Notes: generated from the letters alone by a model not told the origin. Shown: positions 16,450 to 24,831, numbered from the stretch's first letter. The stretch: 64,000 nt of DNA from Leptolyngbya sp. FACHB-60 (GCF_014695775.1 NZ_JACJOX010000077.1:1-64000), one strand, 5' to 3'. Numbers and translations: made by a program.

Positions 16450-18526
16450 GAAAGTCATACCCAGGCTCATCGCTATCGGCCTCACCAAGTTCCACACTTT
16501 CAGAGACATCGTCATCATCTTCCACCCAAATAAGTGGATACGCTGCCGGAGGCCCCTCCTCACCACTACTCATACTCGTCGCACCATCCTCCGCACCCCC
16601 TCCTTCTCCGTCAAACGCCCAGTCCCCCGACGTTGCCCAGTTAGAAGGAATACGCTCTACAGGCACTTCTTTTGACTGCTGTGCAGGAAAGATGAGAAAC
16701 CGCTCACCGTAGAGCTGGTGCCGCATCCACCCGACCCACAAAGACGACAGTGTATGCTCCCAGAGCATCCCGACCTCCGTATCGAGGTCAACCGACATAT
16801 AAGAACCGGGGAGCCCGACACCTGGCTTCTGCATCTGCTTCCCAGACAGATCACTGGGGAGCGTCAAGGGCTCGGTCTTTTCGTCCCACTGGTGAGAGAT
16901 CGATATACTCCGATCACTCCCATTCACCGATCGGCTTTGCCGATACCGCTCAAGTTGCTGCTGCCCAATCGCGTCGGAGACCTTCTTCGCAGAATCAGCA
17001 TCCATCCTGAAGAATCCACAATGCCCGAACTGGCCAATAATCTGGCTTGCTAGCTCTCGCCCATACAACTCTTCAATTCCAAGCCATGATTGAAAGCCCC
17101 ACACAACAACCGCTCCCTTGGAGCGCCCAAACACAAGGAGGTTTTCAAGCTTCGGCAAACGCCCCACCATAAATGCTTCATCAAAAACTACCCAAGTTCT
17201 ACGCTTCACTGAATCCCGCTGGCCTTCAATCTCCTGAACCACACGCGCAAAAATGAGCTGATACATTGCCTGCATCACGACATCGTTTCGGTTCGCGCGC
17301 CCGAGGATAAGCACATAGTTGTCGCGGCCTCGGTTGTTCGCCCATGCCCGGAGGCTTATAGCGCCGTTTTTCTCCCCAAGTTTCCGCCATGCCGCAGCAA
17401 CCGTGGCAAGCCTTCCTAAGTAGGTAAACGCCGTCGCTCTTACATCGTGGCCGCTCTTTGATTCAATACCTTCACGCATCTCAAAATAGAGCCCCATGAG
17501 ATTACGCCCTGCAGGCGTCCGCGCTAACAGTCCTTTAAGCTTCTCCTGATCGCGCATCGTGCTCACCACATCGAACAGATCCCATGTCTCCTCGTTGGTA
17601 AGGAAGGTCATGGCAATCCCAACAAAAAGCTCTTGTGCTGCCATAGGGAAAAAAGGCTGTGCATCTTTGCGAAGCGGTAGAAGTATCTCCGCCATCTCGC
17701 GAGCCCCGGCTTCATCTTCACAATCAGCCTGGATGTCCCAAGCCACTGACCGCATATCAAAGGGGTTAAAAAGCTTCCACGGCACATCCATTCGAGTCAC
17801 GAAGGAAGTGGCCACCCCTTTATGGTCGTACACTAGCGCTCGGTGATCAGGCTCTCTCCCAACAGCAGGAAGCACGTTCCACAGAAGCACATCAATACTG
17901 AACGACTTCCCTGCCCCCGTACGCCCGATGAAGAGAAAGTGTTGGGTAGCTCTTGCTACTGCGAGATATACGCCACCCAAAAAGGGGCTAAACCGCTCCC
18001 TCTTCTGAAGGAGCCGCCGCACTTTGGAGAAACCAATCTTGTGACTTCCCCGAAGATGAAACTCCCTTGATGGCTGCTCAGGCACCCGCACTACCATTGG
18101 CCCCAAAAAACCAAACACTCCCCCTGCGCCAAAAATGATACCGACTAACACCGCTAATCGCGGCGCATCAGACAACTGAGACAACGCGAGCCGATACACA
18201 AGAACACCGCCCACAATGGGAAGTACCCAGAAGAGCATCGCCAAAGCACCTGCCCCAATGCAAAGTAAGAGCCAAGATCCGAGCCCTTTACCTTCCCCTC
18301 GAATCCGCACCAAGGTGAGGCTGTACCCCACGACCGAAAGCACCCACAGGGCATACCCTCCGTAAATAAAGAACGGAATAATCCCCCCTTCAGTCATCCA
18401 CTCAAACCCAAGGAATGTGAGTCCCTTAGTTACAAGCAATGCTGCCGGATGAATTCCCTGCCAAAGAACACGACCAACCAATCCATAGAGAGCAAACGAA
18501 ACGCACGACCAAATAATCTTGTTCAT
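16439..18526 (-). CDS. Type IV coupling protein (TraD/TraG/VirD4-like)
   Basis: The 695-residue protein (ATG 18526) has several transmembrane segments in the first 150 residues, then an AAA+ motor with P-loop FIGRTGAGKS (about 206) and Walker B RTWVVFDEAFM (about 435). A QRDSVKRR-like basic region and an acidic C-terminal tail follow. It should couple the relaxase-DNA complex to a secretion channel at the inner membrane. The ATG overlaps the stop of the preceding membrane protein (TGATG), so translation is coupled. The upstream open extension to 18763 overlaps that gene and is unlikely to be used. Confidence 0.9.
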   Translation of the reverse strand: MNKIIWSCVSFALYGLVGRVLWQGIHPAALLVTKGLTFLGFEWMTEGGIIPFFIYGGYALWVLSVVGYSLTLVRIRGEGKGLGSWLLLCIGAGALAMLFWVLPIVGGVLVYRLALSQLSDAPRLAVLVGIIFGAGGVFGFLGPMVVRVPEQPSREFHLRGSHKIGFSKVRRLLQKRERFSPFLGGVYLAVARATQHFLFIGRTGAGKSFSIDVLLWNVLPAVGREPDHRALVYDHKGVATSFVTRMDVPWKLFNPFDMRSVAWDIQADCEDEAGAREMAEILLPLRKDAQPFFPMAAQELFVGIAMTFLTNEETWDLFDVVSTMRDQEKLKGLLARTPAGRNLMGLYFEMREGIESKSGHDVRATAFTYLGRLATVAAAWRKLGEKNGAISLRAWANNRGRDNYVLILGRANRNDVVMQAMYQLIFARVVQEIEGQRDSVKRRTWVVFDEAFMVGRLPKLENLLVFGRSKGAVVVWGFQSWLGIEELYGRELASQIIGQFGHCGFFRMDADSAKKVSDAIGQQQLERYRQSRSVNGSDRSISISHQWDEKTEPLTLPSDLSGKQMQKPGVGLPGSYMSVDLDTEVGMLWEHTLSSLWVGWMRHQLYGERFLIFPAQQSKEVPVERIPSNWATSGDWAFDGEGGGAEDGATSMSSGEEGPPAAYPLIWVEDDDDVSESVELGEADSDEPGYDFPPM

Positions 18527-19002
18527 CACTTTCTCCGATGGGGGTACTCGGTTCCTACTTTCTCGGCGATTGCATTCCGGTACATCACCACGAGCGATTC
18601 CTGAAGCACGAGCGAAATCCCAAATCCAAAAAAGCCTCCGAGTGCCCAGCTTAAGAATGAAGACGTTCCTACCTGATGAAGAAAGATGCTGTACGAAAAG
18701 TAGACACAGAGTGGAATGGATATAACGCCAAGCCCAAACAGGATGGTCCACTTCACCACACACACCACAATCCAGATGTGGCGGATGGACTTATCAATGT
18801 CGAGTTGAAAGAACATACCCCCGAGGTAGTGGTTGTAGAGCTGTAAGGCGAGCACACTCGCAAACACACTCAGAAACCAAACAATGGAAGTAGGGAGTGA
18901 ATCGGAGAGGTAGTAATCTGCTATTCGATATCCTCCCACTGCAATTGGAATGAGGCCCACAAGGGCAATCATTTTCAGAAGCCAAATAACACCATGCCGC
19001 AT
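18526..19002 (-). CDS. Four-helix membrane protein between relaxase and coupling protein
   Basis: The 158-residue product has hydrophobic segments at about 5-27, 38-60, 75-100 and 112-138, with a basic tail (EKVGTEYPHRRK). It is encoded 12 bases after the relaxase stop and overlaps the coupling-protein start, so it belongs to the mobilisation operon. No family is recognised. By position it may be a partner of the coupling protein, comparable to small membrane proteins next to VirD4 in other plasmids. Confidence 0.7.
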   Translation of the reverse strand: MRHGVIWLLKMIALVGLIPIAVGGYRIADYYLSDSLPTSIVWFLSVFASVLALQLYNHYLGGMFFQLDIDKSIRHIWIVVCVVKWTILFGLGVISIPLCVYFSYSIFLHQVGTSSFLSWALGGFFGFGISLVLQESLVVMYRNAIAEKVGTEYPHRRK

Positions 19003-19014
19003 GATAGTTACCGC

Positions 19015-21573
19015 CTAGAGTTCTAAAGATTGTTCGTGCCTTCGCTGTGTTTTTCTTTCATTAAGAACAGAGGTCGCAAGCTGCTTCTCCCGCCCCTGAC
19101 TTGCTGCTGTACGGAAATGCTGGTAGGTCGATTTATCAACGTAAAACTTGGTCTTTTCCTTTGCCCGTGTCGCCTGCACATAGACCAGCTGAAGCTCCTG
19201 CATCAGGCTCTCTACAAGCACATAAGCATTGCGCTTAATCGTCATCCCTTGGGCCTTGTGGGTCGTAATGGCATACCCAAGCTTTAAGCCCTTGTACCGA
19301 TTTGCATTCACTTCAACGGTCTTGCCACTATCAAGCTTGATGGTGAATTTTCGATCGAGAGGGTTAATCTTTTTCACCGTTCCCAGGTCGCCGTTAAACA
19401 CCCCGTCCCGGTACGAGTTCTCAGTAAAGAGCACTCGTTCACCAACATGGAACCGCTCTTTTCCTACACGAAGAAATCCCAATCCGAGCTCAAAGTTCCG
19501 AAATCGTTCCTGTTGTGCCCTACGATTTAGCGTGGTCACTTGCTCATTGGTCGCTGCAATCATGAGGTGATCGCGCGGGTTTCGCCGTGCCTCCATTGCC
19601 CAGTCAGCGATTAGAGACTCAATTGCTTTCATCCGGTTTTGCCGAACAACAACCATGCCCCTTGCCTCGTACTGCTCAAGCGCTGCCTCGGCATGCCCCG
19701 TGCGGAAAAGGTCAACGGACTCACGGGTCCACTCCTCTACTTGCCGACGGTTTTCCCGTAATTCTGCTGCACCGAAACGATCCTGAAACGCTGGAAATGG
19801 CCCCCCTGCGTCGATAGGTTGGAGCTGCTTAGGGTCACCAACAAGCACAAGCTTTGCCCCTGCACGATGCACGTGGGAAACAAGCTGTGCCATTTGCCGA
19901 GTGCCCACCATTCCTGCCTCATCGATGAGGAGGATAGTGCGACTATCAAGCGAAATTCCCTTTTCTCCCTTTGAATTAGGAGAGACAGTCTGGTTCCCTC
20001 GCTGTATCTCTTTCAAAAGTTTTGCAATCGACATGGAGCGCTCAATACGAGCACCTTCCTTAAGCCCTCCCGCAGCCTTTGCTGCAACTGCTGCTCCGAT
20101 AACGCGGTACCCTTCTTTCTCCCACACCATTCGCGCAGCGTTGAGCATAAACGTCTTTCCCGCCCCAGCAGCGCCAACAACAAGCGCTAGTCCCTGGGGA
20201 GTCTCGGTAATGTGGCGCAGCGCTCGCTCCTGCTCATCACTGAGGCCCCGAGGCTCTGTACTTGCCCGATTGCGGCCACTAACTTCTTGAGCAATAGACG
20301 CAACCACACGATCGACTACTCGCGGATTCGCACTGTGAGTGTGATTTGCTTGTAACGCTTCTGCTTTATCGAGCAGCTCTCGTTCAACTTTAAGTACATC
20401 CTCAGTCGTGTAGAGTTCTTGACTCCCCCGAGTGAGTGCGACTACTCCTGTTGATCGAAGAAACTCTCCCACTGCCGTAAGGATTGCATCTGCACCAATG
20501 CCCAGCACCTGCACTTCTTCTGCAACTCGCCGCACAAGCTGTGGTTCAGAAAAATAACTTTCATGGGCAAGCAGACTTTTCCGCTCACCTTCACTATTAT
20601 CCCAACGGGTCAGGTCCCCAATGACAGTGGAAAGCGTTTGCTTATCCTCCTCAACTGTTCGTTGATATCGCTCGTAGTGAGGTGCTAATTGGGCCGGGTC
20701 ATATCCAAGTTCGCGGCACACCTCGTGCCAAGCTCTGTGAAGAGCATCACGTGCAACAAGGGTTTTCTTCTTCCTCGTTCGTACCGCCTCTACCGCTGCA
20801 AGCTTGGCATCAACGACCGTCCCGTGTTCCCGTGAAAAGTCGCTGATACCGAGTGCATGAAGTATCTCCTTACGGCGTGTCGAGAACCGCTCAATTAGAT
20901 CTGATGGAACCCCATCCACCTCAAACCAGCTCCGCTTCCGAATGAGTTTGAGTCCTAATCGCGTACGTAATTGGTGCGCAAGCTCAGCACGAAACAGTGC
21001 GCCTCCTGCCATCTTTCGTTCAAAGAATGGCTTTGTTTCAAGCGCCCAGGTCTTCCCATCGTCACGCACTCCAACATTGAGCACCGTGGCGTGGAAGTGA
21101 AGATTAGGGTCTTGGGCACGGCTTGTCCCATGTTCCCAGATGGCAGCAACAATGCTTGCCTTCTCTTTGATAACACCGCCCTTACCACGACGAATAAAGG
21201 CAGAGTCCTCTAGGTATTCAAGCGCCCGCTTCGTTGCGCATAGTCCTCCATCGCGAATCTCTTGCCGGTGCCATTGGGATCCAAGACCCCACAGAATGCT
21301 GGCACTCTTTGGGAGGCTAAAGACGAGATCAACACCTGACCGGTGGTTCTTCTTTCCTGCGTTACTGACAAGTTTTCTCTCTCCATCAGGAGAGAATCCT
21401 CGAAACAGATTCCTAAACTGCTCCTTATCAACAACCCCCGATATGCCAAAGTGAGCCAGACCTCGGCCATGCCAGATACCCGGTGGCTCTCCCCCTGCAA
21501 GGTAGTAGTCTTCCTGGGCCAGTAGGCAATAGTAGTTCTCCTGACCTGCCGTCATGGAACTGACTGTAAGCAT
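19015..21573 (-). CDS. MobF-family relaxase/helicase (TrwC/TraI-like)
   Basis: The 852-residue protein starts at ATG 21573 (CGGTGA 6 bases upstream) with MLTVSSMTAGQENYY. It has the MobF layout: two tyrosine pairs (about 14-15 and 23-24), a histidine triad in EHGTSRAQDPNLHFH (H148, H159, H161), and a C-terminal RecD/SF1 helicase with P-loop VVGAAGAGKT (about 465), DEAGMVGT and a TTHKAQGMT motif near 780. It should nick oriT and unwind the transferred strand. The likely target lies at 22197-22212, about 620 bases upstream. The length is normal for MobF proteins without a long F-type C-terminal extension. Confidence 0.93.
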   Translation of the reverse strand: MLTVSSMTAGQENYYCLLAQEDYYLAGGEPPGIWHGRGLAHFGISGVVDKEQFRNLFRGFSPDGERKLVSNAGKKNHRSGVDLVFSLPKSASILWGLGSQWHRQEIRDGGLCATKRALEYLEDSAFIRRGKGGVIKEKASIVAAIWEHGTSRAQDPNLHFHATVLNVGVRDDGKTWALETKPFFERKMAGGALFRAELAHQLRTRLGLKLIRKRSWFEVDGVPSDLIERFSTRRKEILHALGISDFSREHGTVVDAKLAAVEAVRTRKKKTLVARDALHRAWHEVCRELGYDPAQLAPHYERYQRTVEEDKQTLSTVIGDLTRWDNSEGERKSLLAHESYFSEPQLVRRVAEEVQVLGIGADAILTAVGEFLRSTGVVALTRGSQELYTTEDVLKVERELLDKAEALQANHTHSANPRVVDRVVASIAQEVSGRNRASTEPRGLSDEQERALRHITETPQGLALVVGAAGAGKTFMLNAARMVWEKEGYRVIGAAVAAKAAGGLKEGARIERSMSIAKLLKEIQRGNQTVSPNSKGEKGISLDSRTILLIDEAGMVGTRQMAQLVSHVHRAGAKLVLVGDPKQLQPIDAGGPFPAFQDRFGAAELRENRRQVEEWTRESVDLFRTGHAEAALEQYEARGMVVVRQNRMKAIESLIADWAMEARRNPRDHLMIAATNEQVTTLNRRAQQERFRNFELGLGFLRVGKERFHVGERVLFTENSYRDGVFNGDLGTVKKINPLDRKFTIKLDSGKTVEVNANRYKGLKLGYAITTHKAQGMTIKRNAYVLVESLMQELQLVYVQATRAKEKTKFYVDKSTYQHFRTAASQGREKQLATSVLNERKTQRRHEQSLEL

Positions 21574-21627
21574 AAAATTCACCGACTGCTGAGATGCACA
21601 ATCAGTGAGGAGAAACCCTTAAAGCCG

Positions 21628-22029
21628 CTAGGTAATAGGCATATTTCGCGCGACCCACTCCCGTGCCAATTCGACATATTCCCGCTTAAGGCGTGTGGTC
21701 ACCTCAGGGTCAGTCTCACTGTCGATCCGTTTCGGTATACCTGCTACTGACGCAAGCACCCCTTCAGTTGCTCGGTTAAGATTTCGGCCGATCTGAAGGA
21801 GAAGACTTTCAAGCTCGTGCACTTCTTCGCGCAGGGCTGTTAATTCAGGAGTGTTGCTTGCGCCCGATGAAACACTCTCAAGCGTGTCTAGTACCAGGTC
21901 TTTTGCATAAAGGTTAACGCTGTAGTTTCTTCGGCCTCGCGCCCGCGCTTCGGCGAGTTCTCTGAGGCGCTCATACTGTTCGCGGGAGACGCGAAAGCTA
22001 ATAGCGGGGGTTTTATCCTCACTTGCCAT
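21628..22029 (-). CDS. Relaxosome accessory protein, ribbon-helix-helix (MobC/TrwA-like)
   Basis: The 133-residue product starts at ATG 22029 (MASEDKTPAISFRVSREQ); an in-frame ATG at 22086 would add 19 residues that do not resemble the family. ISFRVSREQYERLRELAEA followed by NYSVNLYAKDLVLDTL fits an RHH DNA-binding domain, and the C-terminal ELESLLLQIGRNLNRATEG is the MobC-like helix. It is the first gene of the mob operon and directly flanks the putative oriT, consistent with oriT binding and autorepression. Confidence 0.8.
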   Translation of the reverse strand: MASEDKTPAISFRVSREQYERLRELAEARARGRRNYSVNLYAKDLVLDTLESVSSGASNTPELTALREEVHELESLLLQIGRNLNRATEGVLASVAGIPKRIDSETDPEVTTRLKREYVELAREWVARNMPIT

Positions 22030-22107
22030 TGAATGTAGCACCTTCAAAAAGAGCATTTGTACCTGTTTACATGCGTAAACCCGCACGCTCCGGAGGTCTC
22101 CAGATTT

Positions 22108-22240
22108 GTAGACACTACGCTGTAAACACAGTGTAGACAGCCTTCAATTCCTTATTTTGCAAGGGTTTTAGCCTTCTCCCAAAGGCACCTACTGGGTGCG
22201 TCAGGTGTGGTGGGCTCTCTTCGAGAGCCCGCCTCCGAAA
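22108..22240. other. oriT: Putative origin of transfer (oriT) with F-like nic motif
   Basis: TGCGTCAGGTGTGGTG (22197-22212) differs at two positions from the F-plasmid relaxase target TGCGTGGGGTGTGGTG as I recall it; F is nicked after the internal GGTGT. Directly on its 5' side is the hairpin GCACC-tact-GGGTGC (22185-22199), as expected for MobF sites. To the left lie repeats GTAGACA (22108, 22133) and ACACT/AGTGT, possible accessory-protein sites. To the right is GGGCTCTC-ttc-GAGAGCCC. The region separates the leftward mob operon from rightward genes. Confidence 0.75.
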
Positions 22241-22251
22241 TTTGGAGGGGT

Positions 22252-22563
22252 ATGGATTACATCGATGGAATGCGCTTCGGCGGATGGCTAGGGGCAGTTG
22301 CAGGGCTAGGGATTGTCGTTGTGGGGTCGCCGTTGATTCAGGCTGTACGGAGCTTTGCTGGGCGGTGCTGGGGCAGCAAGCGGGAGACGCTTGCGCTTAC
22401 TGATGCAGTAAATCGACTTGCGGGCGAAGTGCGCGAGCTTGGCAAGGCATCACGACGTACTGACTGGGCAGAAACTGCGCCGCACGTTGAAGCCTCGCCA
22501 CCAACCCGCGCGCGCCCACAACAAAGGCAGCAGGTAAACGGCGGCGGAGGCGTTGCGCACTAG
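22252..22563 (+). CDS. Small single-TM protein next to oriT
   Basis: The 103-residue product begins at ATG 22252, with GGAGGGG 5-6 bases upstream. It has one hydrophobic segment (about 11-30, GWLGAVAGLGIVVVG), followed by a helical region (ALTDAVNRLAGEVRELGKA) and a low-complexity tail. It is transcribed away from the mob operon. It could be a small entry-exclusion or transfer-associated membrane protein by position only; no family is recognised. Confidence 0.6.
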   Translation: MDYIDGMRFGGWLGAVAGLGIVVVGSPLIQAVRSFAGRCWGSKRETLALTDAVNRLAGEVRELGKASRRTDWAETAPHVEASPPTRARPQQRQQVNGGGGVAH

Positions 22564-22586
22564 GAAAGGCTCGCACCCTGCATGAA

Positions 22587-22662
22587 GGGTTTTCCATCGC
22601 TGTGGATAACCCGCGGCCCCCTCAACGGGCCAAGGCGGGTTATCCATCGGTGTGGAAAACCC
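22587..22662. repeat. Nested inverted repeat with DnaA-box-like words
   Basis: Two 26-bp imperfect palindromes (22587-22612 and 22637-22662) are arranged head to head, so the whole 76 bp is also an inverted repeat; the inner perfect arms are TGGATAACCCGC and GCGGGTTATCCA. Each palindrome contains DnaA-box-like words: TGTGGATAA (22601-22609, the reverse complement of TTATCCACA), TTATCCATC, TTTTCCATC and TGTGGAAAA. It lies in the leader of the DUF6876 gene. It could be an operator for a plasmid regulator, a replication element or a strong mRNA hairpin. Confidence 0.6.
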
Positions 22663-22706
22663 GTTTCCCAAGCAATGACAACAAACGATTGAAAGAGAGT
22701 ACACAC

Positions 22707-23093
22707 ATGGAAAACGGAACAGCAACAACAACCATCAAGGAATCAGACCTGCGGGGATTTACCGGTACGGAGCAGTACCATCCACTCCCCTTTTCACCAC
22801 ACTACTTCCTCACTGATGGGGTGGCCTTTCTAGTGAAAGAAGGGGGCGGCTTATGGCTTATCGCTCACATTGTCGCGTGTCAACTTCACCCGCTTATCGC
22901 GGGGAATCCCGACCTCCAGCACATGCAGTTCTGGCGGGTTTCTCTCGACGACGATTCAAGTGGGTTAGTGGAATGCTTGCGTGACGCAAACGAGCCTATT
23001 CTTTCCCACCGGGTAAGCTGCGCGGGGTTCACCTTAAAGAAAGTAACGCTGTACCTCCAGCGCGGCGTGGTCATGCTTCCGTCCGAGTATTAA
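22707..23093 (+). CDS. DUF6876-like protein, copy 1
   Basis: The 128-residue product starts at ATG 22707 with AAGAGAG upstream. The diagnostic pattern is FTGTEQYHPLPF, then TDGVAFLVKEGGGLWLIAHIVA, then LYLQRGVVMLPSEY at the C-terminus, shared with the gene at 42106-42480. DUF6876 proteins are common small accessory proteins on plasmids and phages and have no established function. It is followed 24 bases later by the J-domain gene, probably in one transcript. Confidence 0.8.
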   Translation: MENGTATTTIKESDLRGFTGTEQYHPLPFSPHYFLTDGVAFLVKEGGGLWLIAHIVACQLHPLIAGNPDLQHMQFWRVSLDDDSSGLVECLRDANEPILSHRVSCAGFTLKKVTLYLQRGVVMLPSEY

Positions 23094-23116
23094 TCGGCAG
23101 ATGGGGAGGCTACACC

Positions 23117-23614
23117 ATGAACTACTTTTTAGGAATTTCACAGGTCGAAGAAATCAAGCAGCGATATCGAAGGCTCGCCTTTAGTCTCCACCCTGATCGG
23201 GGTGGAACCACAGAGGCGATGCAGGAACTAAATCAGCAGTACCACCAAGCGCTCAAAGGTTGCCACGGTGCTACGTCAAGGGGAAGCGATGGCGAGGATC
23301 ATACCTACCGCTACGACCACAATTTAGAACAAGCGGTGATCGATAAACTCGGCGAGCTTATCGCGCTTGGGCTGCCCAGTGTGCGCATCATGCTTGTGGG
23401 TACCTGGGTATGGGTAGATGGTGAAACAAGACCCGTGAAGGACCAGCTAAAGGCCGTGGGGCTTCGCTGGCACTCAACCCGAGAGAAGTGGTTCTGGCAC
23501 GCTGGCGAGTACCGAAGGGGCCGCAGTGGTGCCAACTTTGGCACCATCGCAGCAAAATACGGCTATCAAGAGTTTGAAGGAGAAAAACGGCAACGAATTG
23601 CAAAAACGGCTTGA
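23117..23614 (+). CDS. J-domain protein of plasmid type
   Basis: The 165-residue product (GGGGAGG before the ATG) has an N-terminal J-domain with helix II KQRYRRLAFSLHPDRGG including the HPD motif, so it could stimulate a DnaK. The C-terminal half (LPSVRIMLVGTWVWVDGET, LKAVGLRWHSTREKWFWH) is the small domain commonly linked to J-domains in mobile elements and phages. It probably recruits host Hsp70 to a plasmid process such as replication or DNA transfer; this is inference. Confidence 0.85.
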   Translation: MNYFLGISQVEEIKQRYRRLAFSLHPDRGGTTEAMQELNQQYHQALKGCHGATSRGSDGEDHTYRYDHNLEQAVIDKLGELIALGLPSVRIMLVGTWVWVDGETRPVKDQLKAVGLRWHSTREKWFWHAGEYRRGRSGANFGTIAAKYGYQEFEGEKRQRIAKTA

Positions 23615-23626
23615 GCTTTTTATGTC

Positions 23627-23664
23627 AGCTTGCTAAGCAAGCTATTGAATAATGCGTCAGGTGT
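23627..23664 (+). other. Second relaxase-target-like half site with hairpin
   Basis: A perfect hairpin AGCTTGC-taa-GCAAGCT (23627-23643) is followed after 9 bases by TGCGTCAGGTGT (23653-23664). The 12-mer is identical to the left half of the oriT nic motif (22197-22208) and the identity ends where the relaxase would cut. The hairpin may alternatively terminate the J-domain transcript, although no T-run follows. It lies next to the end of the tnpB gene. Confidence 0.45.
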
Positions 23665-23743
23665 AAACAGACCGTATTTGTTTCCAAACACGAACTTTCG
23701 TCCTGCCACCAACAGATACAACGTACCTCCTGTGAGCGAACGT

Positions 23744-24778
23744 TTAGGCGGGTTTACAGGCCGCCCCACGAAATTTAATCTTCACTGCCTTTCTACTATC
23801 AGCAGTCCCTTCTGTCTTTTTATCGCTTGGCACCACCACCACGCCAACGCCACACACAGCTGCCTTGTACTCAATAAACGAGCGCAGCTGATGGAACGCC
23901 CAGGTGTTTATATGAGCACGTTCCGTCTGCACTTTAACCCGCTTATTCTTCCGCTCGCGTACCCCGGTTAAGTCTTCGAGTGCAATCGCTGCACCAATGT
24001 CTTTTGCCTTCGTAACAACCTGCTTACTGACCGTATGGTTTACCCAAGTGGCAAACCGTCGCTCCCGCCCCGACAACCGTTTCAAGACCCGACGGCAGTT
24101 CCGTCGTGTGGTCCGCGTGCCTTTCGAGGCTTTCTTTTGGAGAGACGATCGCACCCGCTGATAGCGACTTCGAACACTCCCTACTTCCTCCCGTACTATC
24201 TCCTCACCGGTGCTCATCACTACAATGGTATCCATCCCAAGAGCAACACCAAGCACCTGCCCACGTGGGACAACTTCAGGTACTGGATACTCTACCTGCA
24301 CCTGGAGATACACGCCTCCATCGGAGCGACAAACGAGCACAGCACTTACCGGCTTTCGTCCCCGAAGCTGCTCTCGCTGGTACTCCCCAAGGACAAGCGG
24401 AATCGTCTTCTCCCTGCCCCCGACCAGGTTGATACTTACCGTCCAATCAGCTTCCCGAATCCGAAACGCTTTGGTATTAATCGACGCACTTGTTGGTCGA
24501 AACCGCCGCACCCGGCACTTCCGCTCATGGGCCGATTTCCTGCTCTCTGCCACCCGCCCCATAACCGCAACCACCAAATCAGCGGGAAGCTCAGGGACGT
24601 GTTTACGCACATCATGATAGATAAGCGACTGGAGCTTGAGTTTATTACGTACTGCTGGATCTACCTGCTCGTTGATATAGGTGCAGGCAATGCTAAACGC
24701 AGCAAGGGTATTCTCGACCTTCTGGTGCTGGGCCAAATCAAGTTGAAGCTTGCAGGAGATAGTCAAAAAAATCGCCAC
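23744..24778 (-). CDS. tnpB-like: TnpB-like protein lacking the RuvC-I aspartate and zinc ribbon
   Basis: The 344-codon frame (GTG 24778; alternative TTG 24766) follows TnpB: N-terminal wedge/REC part (ISCKLQL, FSIACTYINE), then RuvC. In RuvC-I the usual GVDxG reads GVALG, the aspartate being alanine (A179, codon GCT, one base from GAT). The RuvC-II glutamate is kept in IALEDLTG (E268). After VVVVPS the usual TSQxCxxCG...CxxCG zinc ribbon is missing; the sequence jumps to TADSRKAVKIKFRGAA, where D327 may be the RuvC-III aspartate. DNA cleavage is therefore unlikely. No tnpA is nearby. It is either a decayed IS605/IS607 accessory gene or a nuclease-dead RNA-guided DNA binder. Confidence 0.85.
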   Translation of the reverse strand: MAIFLTISCKLQLDLAQHQKVENTLAAFSIACTYINEQVDPAVRNKLKLQSLIYHDVRKHVPELPADLVVAVMGRVAESRKSAHERKCRVRRFRPTSASINTKAFRIREADWTVSINLVGGREKTIPLVLGEYQREQLRGRKPVSAVLVCRSDGGVYLQVQVEYPVPEVVPRGQVLGVALGMDTIVVMSTGEEIVREEVGSVRSRYQRVRSSLQKKASKGTRTTRRNCRRVLKRLSGRERRFATWVNHTVSKQVVTKAKDIGAAIALEDLTGVRERKNKRVKVQTERAHINTWAFHQLRSFIEYKAAVCGVGVVVVPSDKKTEGTADSRKAVKIKFRGAACKPA

Positions 24779-24805
24779 AGACTCTGTTTAAGGCGTCTGT
24801 GGCGA
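24765..24805 (-). terminator. Rho-independent terminator of the 24832-25224 gene, overlapping the tnpB start
   Basis: On the minus strand an 11-bp perfect stem (TCGCCACAGAC with GTCTGTGGCGA, 24772-24805) is followed by seven T (24765-24771). It ends the transcript of the upstream leftward operon. The GTG start of the tnpB-like frame lies inside the 3' arm, so that gene has no room for its own leader. Its left part, including a promoter, may have been lost. Confidence 0.85.
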
Positions 24806-24831
24806 AAGTCAATAGAAACTGTCGTGTTCGT

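Noticed and set aside
18527..18763. 79-residue N-terminal extension of the coupling protein
   Set aside because: It overlaps the upstream membrane-protein gene, and the ATG at 18526 is coupled to that gene's stop and starts a normal membrane helix.
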